Notes under the pieces: generated by a model
What the model saw: only the letters and a program-made list of their open reading frames with translations
Databases searched by the model: none
Told to the model about the DNA's origin: nothing
Translations under genes and position numbers: made by a program
In this document: in pieces, positions 31,314-39,060 of the stretch
Position numbering within the stretch: the first letter of the stretch is position 1
Layout: each line of letters opens with the position of its first letter
Assembly: GCA_028277645.1 (NCBI GenBank)
Contig: JANQFV010000018.1
Span: forward strand, 1 to 39,564
Origin: Phycisphaerae bacterium
Lineage (GTDB): Bacteria; Planctomycetota; Phycisphaerae; UBA1845; Fen-1342
DNA length: 39,564 nt
Reading direction: 5' to 3'

Positions 31314-32513
31314 CTACGCTCTGGATTCCGGAAACTTGTCGGCGACTTTCTTTAGCGCTGCCAACGCGGTGTCGAGGTCGGCGGTTTCGTGGCCGGCGCT
31401 GATCTGGCAGCGGAGGCGGGCCTCGCCCTTGGGGACGACGGGGTAGCCGAAGCCGCTGACGAAGACGCCTTCCTCGAACAGAGCCTTCTGCATTTGGATC
31501 GCCGTCGCCGTCTCACCGACGATGACCGGCACGATGGGCGTGATGCCGTCGATGGTCTTGAGGCCCAGCTCCGCTACGCCGGCGCGGAAGTGCTTCGTGT
31601 TGGCGCGCAGCTTTTCGAGCCGCTGCGGCTCGTTCATCAGCACGTCGATCGCTGCCATCGAGCCGTAGCAGACGGCCGGCGGCAAGGCGTTGCTGAAGAG
31701 CTGCGGGCGTGATTTCTGCACGAGGTAGTCGCACACCGTTTGCGACGCCGCTACGTAACCGCCACAGGAGCCGCCCAGCGCCTTGCCCATCGTCGAGGTC
31801 TGGATCGTGTCGGCGTCCTGCACGCCGAAGTGTTCGGCAGTGCCGCGACCGGTTTTTCCAAGAACGCCGGTCGCGTGTGACTCGTCCACAATCAGGACGG
31901 CACCGTGCTTCGTGGCCAGTTCCTTGAGCTCGGGCAGGTCGGCGACGTCGCCCTCCATGCTGAAGACGCCGTCGGTGACGATCAGCTTGTTGCGGGCGCC
32001 CTTCGCTTCGGGCGAGTTGAGCATCTCCTCAAGCTGTTTGAGGTCGCGGTGCTTGTAGATGAACCGCTGGGCTTTGCTCAGCCGGATGGCGTCGATGATG
32101 GACGCGTGGTTGAGCGCGTCGGTGAAGATCGCGTCTTCCTTGGTCGGGGCCAGCGTGGGCATGAGCCCGACGTTCGCGTCCCAGCAACTGATGAACGTGG
32201 TCGCGGCTTCGCAGCCGATGAACTCGCAGACCTTCTTCTCGAGCTCGAGGTGGCAGGTCATAGTGCCGCAGATGAAGCGCACGGACGCGGTGCCCATGCC
32301 GTATTGCTCGATCGCATCGCGCGCGGCCGCCAGCACCTGGGGATGGTCCGCCAGGTCGAGGTAGTTGTTGGACGAGAGCATGACGATGTCGCGGCCGTCC
32401 ATCTTCGTCCGCGGCGACTGCGGGCGCTGGAGCTCGTTGGCCTGTTTGTACTGGCCGGAATCACGGAGTTCCTTGAGCTCGGCGGCGAGTGTAGTCTCGA
32501 GCGTGGTCGACAT
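31314..32513 (-). CDS. kbl: Glycine C-acetyltransferase (2-amino-3-ketobutyrate CoA ligase)
   Basis: This 399-residue PLP enzyme of the alpha-oxoamine synthase family joins glycine and acetyl-CoA, or cleaves 2-amino-3-ketobutyrate in threonine breakdown. Seen are MLSSNNYLDLADHP, GTASVRFICGTMTCHLELE, VDESHATGVLG and the PLP-Lys stretch TSTMGKALGGSCGGYV. The wording is closer to Kbl than to BioF or HemA, though BioF-like activity cannot be ruled out. Threonine dehydrogenase, the usual partner gene, is not adjacent. The start is ATG at 32513, with GGAGGT 8 bases upstream; an in-frame ATG at 32693 is rejected because it runs through the structured intergenic element. Confidence 0.9.
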   Translation of the reverse strand: MSTTLETTLAAELKELRDSGQYKQANELQRPQSPRTKMDGRDIVMLSSNNYLDLADHPQVLAAARDAIEQYGMGTASVRFICGTMTCHLELEKKVCEFIGCEAATTFISCWDANVGLMPTLAPTKEDAIFTDALNHASIIDAIRLSKAQRFIYKHRDLKQLEEMLNSPEAKGARNKLIVTDGVFSMEGDVADLPELKELATKHGAVLIVDESHATGVLGKTGRGTAEHFGVQDADTIQTSTMGKALGGSCGGYVAASQTVCDYLVQKSRPQLFSNALPPAVCYGSMAAIDVLMNEPQRLEKLRANTKHFRAGVAELGLKTIDGITPIVPVIVGETATAIQMQKALFEEGVFVSGFGYPVVPKGEARLRCQISAGHETADLDTALAALKKVADKFPESRA

Positions 32514-32625
32514 AGAGAGAGACCTCCGATTGAGCGTGTAAGATGAACCACATGTCGATTGTAATCGGTGGTTGTACGGGCCAAAAGGTGGGGCGACGGA
32601 ATCTGGTGAGTAACCCCAGGCCGAA

Positions 32626-32687
32626 CGTGCGAGCGGGAGCGAGCGAATATCGTCGCAGCGTGCTCGCACGCCTGACTGCTCGCTCCC
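32626..32687. repeat. Interleaved inverted repeats (A-B-A'-B') upstream of kbl
   Basis: Two exact complementary pairs are interleaved: CGTGCGAGC (32626-32634) with GCTCGCACG (32662-32670), and GGGAGCGAGC (32635-32644) with GCTCGCTCCC (32678-32687). The order A-B-A'-B' fits either two alternative hairpins or a pseudoknot. It lies between the PEP-CTERM gene and kbl, both on the minus strand, so it could be a terminator of the first, a leader structure of the second, or a dispersed REP-type element. The rest of the 292-base gap shows no gene. Confidence 0.55.
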
Positions 32688-32804
32688 ACTCACAGTTCAG
32701 ATTGAACCACGGCTCGAATCGGCGGCGCTGGGTCCGGCTTGCTTGCGTCCCGGGCCGAACCACTCGTGCCCGTTATCTCCGATGCCTTGCTGATTACGGC
32801 ACAG

Positions 32805-33434
32805 CTACCGTCGACGTTTGATCACGAACAAGCTGCCGACGATCAGCAACTCGATCGTCGTGGGCTCAGGAACGCACCAGGTATCGACCACGATCTGATC
32901 GATGTACATATCTCGCCCAGACCACGGATCAAGCGCGATGACCTCGTACGGGGGATTCTCCGGTATGGTGATGTCCCAAACGGTATGGTGCCAACCGTTC
33001 CCCAGGAACGTAATCTGCCTGTCATTGGAGGTGCCATTGGGGTCGACCACCGAAACATAGGGGTGGTCGGTGGGATACTGATAGCTGGGGTCCTCCCAGA
33101 ACGTAACCTGTAACTGGATGATCTTCTCGTCGTTGGGTTCCGGGTGATTGGGCAGGTGCAAGTACAGCGTGTCCGACGAGATCCACAACACCCCCTGGCG
33201 ACCCTGCCAGGAACCCAACCAGGTCTCAGCTCCGCCGCCGGTGTAAGCGTAAGGTGAGCCATAGGGATTGTCGTAGAGTTCGGGGATCCAATTGGTTCCT
33301 TGATCGGAGCCGAAGCCCCAGTGCTCGAAGGTGGTACGGGGCTCGCCGCGCCAGTCCGGTGGATAAAGGTCGTCTGCGAGAGCCCACGGCGTGAACAGCA
33401 CGATCGCCGAAAGTGTAGCCAGGAATCTCCTCAT
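32805..33434 (-). CDS. PEP-CTERM-anchored secreted protein
   Basis: This 209-residue exported protein has an N-terminal signal peptide (MRRFLATLSAIVLFTPWALA). Its central domain has many aromatic residues (for example WLGSWQGRQGVLWISSDTLY), probably a beta-sandwich. The C-terminal sorting signal is VPEPTTIELLIVGSLFVIKR plus one more Arg: the VPEP box, a hydrophobic helix and a basic end, which exosortase cuts. The exosortase gene is not in this window. The start is ATG at 33434, with GAGGAGG about 7-8 bases upstream. Location and sorting are well supported; the function is not. Confidence 0.83.
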   Translation of the reverse strand: MRRFLATLSAIVLFTPWALADDLYPPDWRGEPRTTFEHWGFGSDQGTNWIPELYDNPYGSPYAYTGGGAETWLGSWQGRQGVLWISSDTLYLHLPNHPEPNDEKIIQLQVTFWEDPSYQYPTDHPYVSVVDPNGTSNDRQITFLGNGWHHTVWDITIPENPPYEVIALDPWSGRDMYIDQIVVDTWCVPEPTTIELLIVGSLFVIKRRR

Positions 33435-33847
33435 GATGCGTCCTCCTCTTGCTTGACGTCAGACCGCACATGGGCAACAGCGCCCAGTGCAGCGCTGAAG
33501 GGCCTCATACAATGAGGCCTCCGGGTCATCGCATGTGTACACATCAAGTCGGTGCGTCGAGCGCCGGTCAGCGCTGAGGGTCTGTCGATACTCCGTTGAC
33601 CTCGGTTGCGTTGACGGCGTGCCCCCGGCTTTTGAACTCCGGGGTCGACGCGTAGGGCGGATATTAAGAGCTACTCAACCCTTCAAGTGCTATGATACCC
33701 TCTATATCCAGCTGGTACAAGGGAAGCGCCGAATCCGCCGGCGTTCTGCGCGTCGTCGAGGTCTGAATCGTGCCAGCATCTGGCAGACCTGAAACCTCCG
33801 CGGTGGGACGCCGCTGTGGTTCGGAGAAACACGCTCTCTTAGCGTGC
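33435..33847. other. Gene-free intergenic region with small hairpins
   Basis: This 413-base gap separates the PEP-CTERM gene (minus) from the end of the anti-sigma gene (minus). It contains GGCCTCAT-ACA-ATGAGGCC (33501-33519), an exact 8-bp stem with a 3-base loop, and CCCCGG/CCGGGG arms (33623-33628 and 33639-33644). A plus-strand frame of 85 codons at 33535-33792 has no ribosome-binding site and an Arg-rich, uninformative product, so I do not call it a gene. The promoter of the PEP-CTERM gene should lie here, but I cannot place it. Confidence 0.4.
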
Positions 33848-35446
33848 TCAGTCAGCGGGGAGCGACGCAGGTGTTTCGTCGGCGACCGGTGAGGGAACCA
33901 CGCGGATTCGTACCTGCACGAACTCGTCGACGGGCTGCGCGGTCTGTGTTATGTCGCCGCCGACTCGCGCGCGCTGCGCATGCATGCTGCGCAGGATCAG
34001 GTCGAGCATGTCCCGAGTCGCAGCTTCGCCGCTGTCGTACGACGCATCGCCCGATGGCGACGAGGTTGGCGACGACCCTGCCGCCCTCGTCGTGGCACTC
34101 TGCGTCGTGGCGCGGACGTCCGCGGTGGCAGGAGCGGGCCGCGACTCGGCCGGCGCGGGCGGGTCGACGAAGACGATGACCGGTTCTTCGGTAACGGCGC
34201 GATGGCGCTCCGAAAGCTCGCGACGGGTCAGGCGGTTCGCTTCGGCGTCGAGGAAACCACGGTGATGGGCTGGCTCACGTCGCGCCGCTTCTTCGGCACG
34301 CGTCGGCGTGCGGCGATCCACGGAATCCAACTTGTCGTCGCGTGTCTCTGCCGGTGCGCTAGCGGGCGTGCTGGACCGCACCGGAAAGCCATGGGCCACT
34401 TCCGGATCACCAGCGAAGCCGGACCCCGGCGGCGGCGCCTTCTGGCCAAATGGGCGCCCGCCGCGGACGGGAGCACCGGAGCGATATCTCTCCTCCGGCG
34501 TCGGATAGAGGAACGCCAGGTGCTGGACGTCCTGTTGTTGCGCGTCGCGGCCAACCTGCAGTGGGGCGTGCTGATCGCCGTTGGGGGCACAGACTTCCAC
34601 CCACACCTGTTGTGGTGCTTCGGCGGCGAGTTCCGACAGACGAACGTCCAGCTCGCTGATGGCGAACTCGTAGGATTGCTCAGCCAGCGGCTGCGCCATG
34701 TCCGCAGTGTCGGCGGCAGTCTCCGCAGCCCAGGTAACGAACAACTCGCCCAGCGCCGCTATGGTTTCCGGACGGTCGGCGGTGACGGTGACGTCGATCA
34801 CCGGCTGTTCGACATCGACGGCAGCGGCCAGCGGTGCGCCCAGCAGTACTTGGCCCTCGGAAGACGGCGTAAGCTCTGCGACAATTGCCAGGTCTTCGCG
34901 AACTGCGTCTGCGCCCGCGACGTCGATCCCCTCGTCCGCGGCTTCGCTCTGCAAAGCTACCGTTGGCGCCGGCGCCATTCGACCACGACCGCCACCGGGT
35001 GCGGGGAGGTAACCGAGCGTTTGAAACGACTTCGTGGCGATGGGACTCAGATCGGACGACGGACTGGGCGCGGGCGTGATCGGTCCGGTGGCAGGTTTCG
35101 GCGTGAGCATCTGCCAGCCGACGAAGGTACACAGCAGCAGCGCGGCGGCAGCGGCGGAGATGCCGGTCCACAAGCGCAGTAGCGGACCCCAATGCCGACG
35201 AGTCGGTTCGCCGACCAGCAGTTCCCGTTCGACATCCCGAATCACTGTGCTCGTCAGTTGGGTCGGAGTGCGAAGCCGTGGCAATGCCGCCAACCCCGCG
35301 GAGACGGCGCGCAGCTCCTCCAACTGCCGACGTGCGTCCTCAGACTGGGCGAGCCAGTCCTCGACGCGCTGAGCCTGTTCGGGGCTCAGCTCGCCGTCGA
35401 GGTACGCCGACAGTTCGGCTTCGAGCTCGTGCGGGTCAATCGGCAT
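33848..35446 (-). CDS. Transmembrane anti-sigma factor-like protein
   Basis: This 532-residue membrane protein begins with an anti-sigma-type cytoplasmic segment (ELEAELSAYLDGELSPEQAQ and LEELRAVSAGLAALPRL). A transmembrane segment lies near residues 90-113 (LWTGISAAAAALLLCTFVGW). A long extracytoplasmic region of about 400 residues follows, Pro/Ala/Thr-rich. The zinc-binding His/Cys residues of the classic zf-HC2 motif are absent, so it would be a non-zinc member. The start at 35446 overlaps the sigma gene's stop by 11 bases, which couples the pair. Release of the sigma factor on an envelope signal is inferred from this arrangement. The extracytoplasmic region has no recognised domain. Confidence 0.8.
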   Translation of the reverse strand: MPIDPHELEAELSAYLDGELSPEQAQRVEDWLAQSEDARRQLEELRAVSAGLAALPRLRTPTQLTSTVIRDVERELLVGEPTRRHWGPLLRLWTGISAAAAALLLCTFVGWQMLTPKPATGPITPAPSPSSDLSPIATKSFQTLGYLPAPGGGRGRMAPAPTVALQSEAADEGIDVAGADAVREDLAIVAELTPSSEGQVLLGAPLAAAVDVEQPVIDVTVTADRPETIAALGELFVTWAAETAADTADMAQPLAEQSYEFAISELDVRLSELAAEAPQQVWVEVCAPNGDQHAPLQVGRDAQQQDVQHLAFLYPTPEERYRSGAPVRGGRPFGQKAPPPGSGFAGDPEVAHGFPVRSSTPASAPAETRDDKLDSVDRRTPTRAEEAARREPAHHRGFLDAEANRLTRRELSERHRAVTEEPVIVFVDPPAPAESRPAPATADVRATTQSATTRAAGSSPTSSPSGDASYDSGEAATRDMLDLILRSMHAQRARVGGDITQTAQPVDEFVQVRIRVVPSPVADETPASLPAD

Positions 35447-36041
35447 CTTCGTTCTCGACGTGCTCCGTCAACAGGCCGCGCAGTGTTGTGCGGGCACGGT
35501 GTATGCGGCTCTTAACGGTGCCGACGGGCACCTCCAGTATCTCGGCAATCGTGGCGTAGTCCATGTCCTCGATGTCCTTTAGCACGACCGCCACGCGAAA
35601 CTCCTCGTCAAGCTGGTCGAGTGCCGCGGCAAGTCTGACCTGCAATTCGGACCGTTCAGCCGCGTGCGATCCGTCCTCAGCCGCAGGCGGGGCCGGCGGG
35701 TCGTTGATGCGACGCTCGTGGTTGGGCGCGTCGACGGAGACTTCTCGCCTCCGTTGTTTCTTGCGGCGATCCGAAATCGCGAGGTTAACCGCGATACGGA
35801 ACAGCCAGGTGTAAAAACTCGCGCGCCCCTCATAGCGATCCAGAGCCTCCAGCGCTTTCAGAAACGTCGCCTGGGTGAGGTCGAGGGCGTCGGCCTCGCG
35901 ATGGCACATCCGATAACATGTATTGTAGACGCGATCCTGATAGCGCGACACCAATTCCACGAACGCCGACGGCTCGCCTCCACGGGCCCGTCGGACCAGT
36001 TCGTCATCAGCGGGTTCACGCTCGTGCGCGGCTCGATTCAC
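35436..36041 (-). CDS. ECF-family RNA polymerase sigma factor
   Basis: This 201-residue extracytoplasmic-function sigma-70 factor has region 2 with AFVELVSRYQDRVYNTCYRM and ALDLTQATFLKALEAL. A variable linker is rich in Pro and Glu (about residues 100-130). Region 4.2 carries YATIAEILEVPVGTVKSRIH (the helix-turn-helix that reads the -35 element). The protein starts MNRAAHERE from a GTG codon at about 36041, with ACAGG a few bases before it. Its partner anti-sigma gene overlaps its 3' end. The target promoters are unknown. It may control the pair itself, but no obvious repeated promoter motif is visible. Confidence 0.92.
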   Translation of the reverse strand: MNRAAHEREPADDELVRRARGGEPSAFVELVSRYQDRVYNTCYRMCHREADALDLTQATFLKALEALDRYEGRASFYTWLFRIAVNLAISDRRKKQRRREVSVDAPNHERRINDPPAPPAAEDGSHAAERSELQVRLAAALDQLDEEFRVAVVLKDIEDMDYATIAEILEVPVGTVKSRIHRARTTLRGLLTEHVENEDAD

Positions 36042-36195
36042 GGCGACCTGTCTGCGTCATTGGACGCACCAGAAGCGATCGAGTTCCCGCCGACGGCGAG
36101 TTCCGGGAGCCGCGGCGGGTGTCGGAACGAGATCAATCCGGACCTCGCTGGGGGCATGATAACGGGGAGTCGACGGGTGTGCCGAGGTCGAATCG

Positions 36196-36639
36196 TCAGA
36201 CGGGTTCGGGAAGGTCGGCGTCGAAGAGCTTGCGGGACAGCTCGGCGGCCCGCTGCCGCAGGGCCGGATCCGCTCCGTCTTTCTCAGCCAGTGCCACGGC
36301 ATGTGCGAGCGCACGGGGGGCGAGCAGGATGGCGGCCGACGGCGTGAAGGCCGAGCGTGCTGCCAACGCACGTAAGTCGCGCCTGTCGGCGGCGGACAGG
36401 CCCAGATGCTGGAGCCCCTGCATGAAATGGTCGGTGCCGCGGTTGGCGGCGCGGCGGCGCTTGCGAACGAGCGCGATGACCCCGACAACGACGGCGGTCA
36501 AACCGAGCCCGATGCCGAGGTAGATGAGCCACGACAAGTCATTCTGCGGCTGTCGCTCGAAGCCCTGACGCATGGCGCGCAGCGTGGAGAAGCGATCAGC
36601 GTCGGCCAGGAGCAAAGCACAGCAGATGTGGGGAATCAT
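36196..36639 (-). CDS. Hypothetical single-pass membrane protein
   Basis: This 147-residue protein has one membrane segment (about residues 36-60, WLIYLGIGLGLTAVVVGVIA). A basic stretch (RKRRRAANRG) follows and then a helical cytoplasmic C-terminus rich in Ala, Arg and Asp (LGLSAADRRDLRALAARSAF). The stretch MRQGFERQPQNDLSW precedes the membrane segment. The start used is ATG at 36639, whose A is shared with the TGA stop of the upstream HEAT-type gene (TGATG), so the two genes are coupled. An in-frame ATG at 36573 would give a shorter form. No family is recognised. Confidence 0.7.
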   Translation of the reverse strand: MIPHICCALLLADADRFSTLRAMRQGFERQPQNDLSWLIYLGIGLGLTAVVVGVIALVRKRRRAANRGTDHFMQGLQHLGLSAADRRDLRALAARSAFTPSAAILLAPRALAHAVALAEKDGADPALRQRAAELSRKLFDADLPEPV

Positions 36640-37838
36640 CAATTCGCTCCGCGCGCGAAGCGTGGCAAGGCACTCGGCTGCGCCGCGTCGCGCGTTCGGT
36701 TACGGCTGCGCCCCCCCCGCTCGTCTGCCAGGCGCCGGCCGTGCAAGTACCAGCGGGCGAACTGGTTCATCGGGCAAGGACGCAGGGAGGCTTCACGCAA
36801 GATGTGATCGGCGGCGATGTTGCCCAACTCAGCCAGCGTGTAAACGGCAGCCCGGTGAACTTCGGGCATCGCCGAGGCCTGGCAGGCACGGAGGAAGTTC
36901 ATACGCTCCGAATCGCTGTAACCCAGGTGCATGATCCAGAACGGCAGCTTGGCGCGCACGTCGGGTGGGAGATCGATGATGCGGGCCACGCGAACGACGA
37001 ACCAAGCCGGCTGCTTGATCGCCTGCAGGCCATGCCGGATCTTGCAATCGCTGAGCAGGTCCGAGTTGCGCATCAGCGAGATCAGGTACTCATCACCCGA
37101 CCATGACCGCAACATTGTGCGACCCTGCGCGCGCCACTGCTTCCGCGCGAGTGCGAGCAGCGCGAACGCTGCCAGGCGTGGGCCGTTCCATTCTTCCAGG
37201 TATTCCTGCACGGCGTAGGCCGTTCGCGAAGAGGACGATTCCAGGGACGCCCAGAGCGCTTCGCCCAGTTCGCGTGCCAACCACAACGAGACTTCGAGCA
37301 CTTCGTCACGCTGGTGCAGGGAGTACGTGCGCAGCCCTTCGCGCACGACTTCGAGCAGGTCTTCGTTCTGCCGCCAAATTCGGGTGATCGGCTTCCCAGC
37401 CGCGACCTGTCGGGCACTCTCGTCGAGGATGCACTGGACCTTTCCGCGCAGCACTTTTGCAGCCAGTGCGCGGACTTCGGCATCGCCGTCGCGCAGCGCG
37501 TCGCCGAGCAGATATGTCAGTTGCGTCTCGGGCGATTGGGCCAGGAGTAGCAGCGCGTTCTTGCGCGCGTGTGCTGATGTGCTCCGGGCCGCGGCAGCAA
37601 TGCCCGCGCGCAGCAACGGCTCCTCCCGTTGCAGTTGGTGGCGGGCATCGTCGTCGAGCCGGTCCTGGTTTGAAACCAACGCCGTCCAGGCCGACTCGCT
37701 CTTGCGCTCGAAGAGGAGTTTGATCATGCGGGCGGCGAACGGCGGCTCGGCTTGTTCCAGCGCGGCGGAGAAGATGCGATCCACCTGTGGATCACGGTCC
37801 TTTGCGAGCCAGCCGTAGAGCACGTCAACCAGGGGCAT
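36639..37838 (-). CDS. HEAT-like repeat protein
   Basis: This 399-residue, all-helical protein resembles HEAT/Armadillo-type repeats: regularly spaced helix pairs such as ARKNALLLLAQSPETQLTYL, GDAEVRALAAKVLRG and PEVHRAAVYTLAELGNIAAD. No signal peptide is present and no catalytic motif is seen. Such solenoids usually act as protein-binding scaffolds. The C-terminal 30 residues are Arg-rich and low in complexity. The start is ATG at 37838, with AGGAAG 5-8 bases upstream. It is translationally coupled to the membrane protein that follows, so the two may form a complex at the membrane. That is inference from gene order only. Confidence 0.72.
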   Translation of the reverse strand: MPLVDVLYGWLAKDRDPQVDRIFSAALEQAEPPFAARMIKLLFERKSESAWTALVSNQDRLDDDARHQLQREEPLLRAGIAAAARSTSAHARKNALLLLAQSPETQLTYLLGDALRDGDAEVRALAAKVLRGKVQCILDESARQVAAGKPITRIWRQNEDLLEVVREGLRTYSLHQRDEVLEVSLWLARELGEALWASLESSSSRTAYAVQEYLEEWNGPRLAAFALLALARKQWRAQGRTMLRSWSGDEYLISLMRNSDLLSDCKIRHGLQAIKQPAWFVVRVARIIDLPPDVRAKLPFWIMHLGYSDSERMNFLRACQASAMPEVHRAAVYTLAELGNIAADHILREASLRPCPMNQFARWYLHGRRLADERGGRSRNRTRDAAQPSALPRFARGAN

Positions 37839-37991
37839 TTACGCTTCCTATCGGACGCGGGCGGTGGAACCGATGACCAACCGCGCAGCGCTACACCGCC
37901 ACCATGTCATCGGCGTGATCGGGACGGAGCGATACTTGCGGGCGCACCGCGCCGCGTTGACAGTGCCTGCGCACTGCGTGATGCTGCGTGC

Positions 37992-38945
37992 ATGTCAGGC
38001 ACGTCCGATACGGCAACAGACCCGCGGCTGCGTACGACGCTGGCCGGGCTGGAGCTGCGCAGCCCGGTGCTGACCGCATCGGGTACCTGCGGGTATGGCC
38101 CGGAGTACGAACAGTTGCTCGACTACCGGCGGCTGGGCGGATTCACGACGAAGAGCGTTACGCGTGAAGAGCGGCCGGGGAACGATCCGGAGCGCATCGT
38201 CGAGGTGCGGGCGGGGCTGTTGAACGCGATCGGGCTGGCGAATGTCGGGCTCGAGCGTTTTCTCATTGAGAAGGTGCCGTTTATTCGCACGATGCCGACG
38301 ACGGTGCTGGTGAACGTTGCTGGGCACAGCCTGGACGACTATGTCGCCGTCGCGGCGGCGCTGGACGAGCACGCGTGCATCGCGGGGATCGAGTTGAACG
38401 TGTCGTGCCCAAATGTGTCTGATGGACTGATGTTCGGGACGGACCCGCGGCTGTTGCGCGAAGTCACGGCGGCGGTGCGCGGCGCGCTGAAGCAGACGCG
38501 GTTGATCGTCAAACTCTCGCCAAACGTTACGGACATCACCGAGATGGCGCGGGCGGCGATTGATGGCGGTGCTGAGGGGCTGAGCCTGATCAACACGTAT
38601 GTCGGGCTGAGCATTGACGCGCGAACGCGGCGACCGCGGTTGGGGAATGTCACGGGTGGGCTGAGTGGACCGGCGATTAAACCGCTGGCGCTGTACAACA
38701 TTCATCGCGTGTATCGCGACGTGGCGCGCGAGGCGGGCGTGCCGATCCTCGGGATGGGCGGTGTGCAGACGACCGAGGACGCGATTGAGTTTTTGTTGGC
38801 GGGGGCGACGGCGGTTGCGGTGGGGACGGCCCTGTTCGTGGATCCGACGATACCGATCAAGATTGCGGATGGGCTGGCGGCGTATGCTGATGAACATGGA
38901 CTGGGGAGTATTGGGGAACTGACGGGGCAGTTGGAGTTGGGTTGA
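37992..38945 (+). CDS. pyrD: Dihydroorotate dehydrogenase, class 1B type
   Basis: This 317-residue FMN enzyme of pyrimidine biosynthesis oxidises dihydroorotate to orotate. Seen are LELRSPVLTASGTCGYGPEY, FTTKSVTREERPGN, the catalytic-loop Cys139 in ELNVSCPNVSDGLMFG and the FMN phosphate-binding GMGGVQTTEDAIEFLLAGA. A catalytic Cys rather than Ser, and no N-terminal membrane extension, place it in class 1; the 1B subtype would need a PyrK partner, which is not in the window. The start is ATG at 37992; a longer frame upstream overlaps the HEAT gene on the other strand and is rejected. The ribosome-binding site is weak. Confidence 0.92.
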   Translation: MSGTSDTATDPRLRTTLAGLELRSPVLTASGTCGYGPEYEQLLDYRRLGGFTTKSVTREERPGNDPERIVEVRAGLLNAIGLANVGLERFLIEKVPFIRTMPTTVLVNVAGHSLDDYVAVAAALDEHACIAGIELNVSCPNVSDGLMFGTDPRLLREVTAAVRGALKQTRLIVKLSPNVTDITEMARAAIDGGAEGLSLINTYVGLSIDARTRRPRLGNVTGGLSGPAIKPLALYNIHRVYRDVAREAGVPILGMGGVQTTEDAIEFLLAGATAVAVGTALFVDPTIPIKIADGLAAYADEHGLGSIGELTGQLELG

Positions 38946-38952
38946 GTTTGTC

Positions 38953-38969
38953 GGGCGGGACGCCCGCCC
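38953..38969 (+). terminator. GC-rich hairpin after pyrD
   Basis: GGGCGGG (38953-38959) and CCCGCCC (38963-38969) form a perfect 7-bp stem around ACG, starting 8 bases after the pyrD stop. No T-run follows, so it may be a factor-assisted terminator or just another dispersed palindromic repeat. Confidence 0.4.
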
Positions 38970-39012
38970 CACCCATTCCTTTCCAATCCACCCGTTCCTT
39001 TTCGTCAGCTCT

Positions 39013-39048
39013 ACCCTCCCCCTGCCCCTCCCTACAAGGGAGGGGGGT
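39013..39048 (-). repeat. 35-bp REP-like element, copy 3 (inverted)
   Basis: Read on the minus strand this is CCCCCCTCCCTTGTAGGGAG followed by GGGCAGGGGGAGGGT, the same element as at 8737-8771 and 18281-18315 with loop changes and one base change in the tail. It lies between the convergent pyrD and alcohol dehydrogenase genes and may act as a bidirectional terminator. Confidence 0.75.
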
Positions 39049-39060
39049 AGGAGACAGTCT

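Noticed and set aside
33535..33792. 85-codon plus-strand frame in the gap between the PEP-CTERM and anti-sigma genes
   Set aside because: No ribosome-binding site, no domain and an Arg-rich, Cys-scattered product; more likely chance.
33980..35182. 400-codon plus-strand frame opposite the anti-sigma gene
   Set aside because: Arg/Gly-rich shadow; the minus-strand frame has anti-sigma and membrane features and is coupled to the sigma gene.
38953..38969. Part of a transposon end
   Set aside because: The GGGCGGG/CCCGCCC hairpin stands alone, with no transposase gene or target-site duplication around it.
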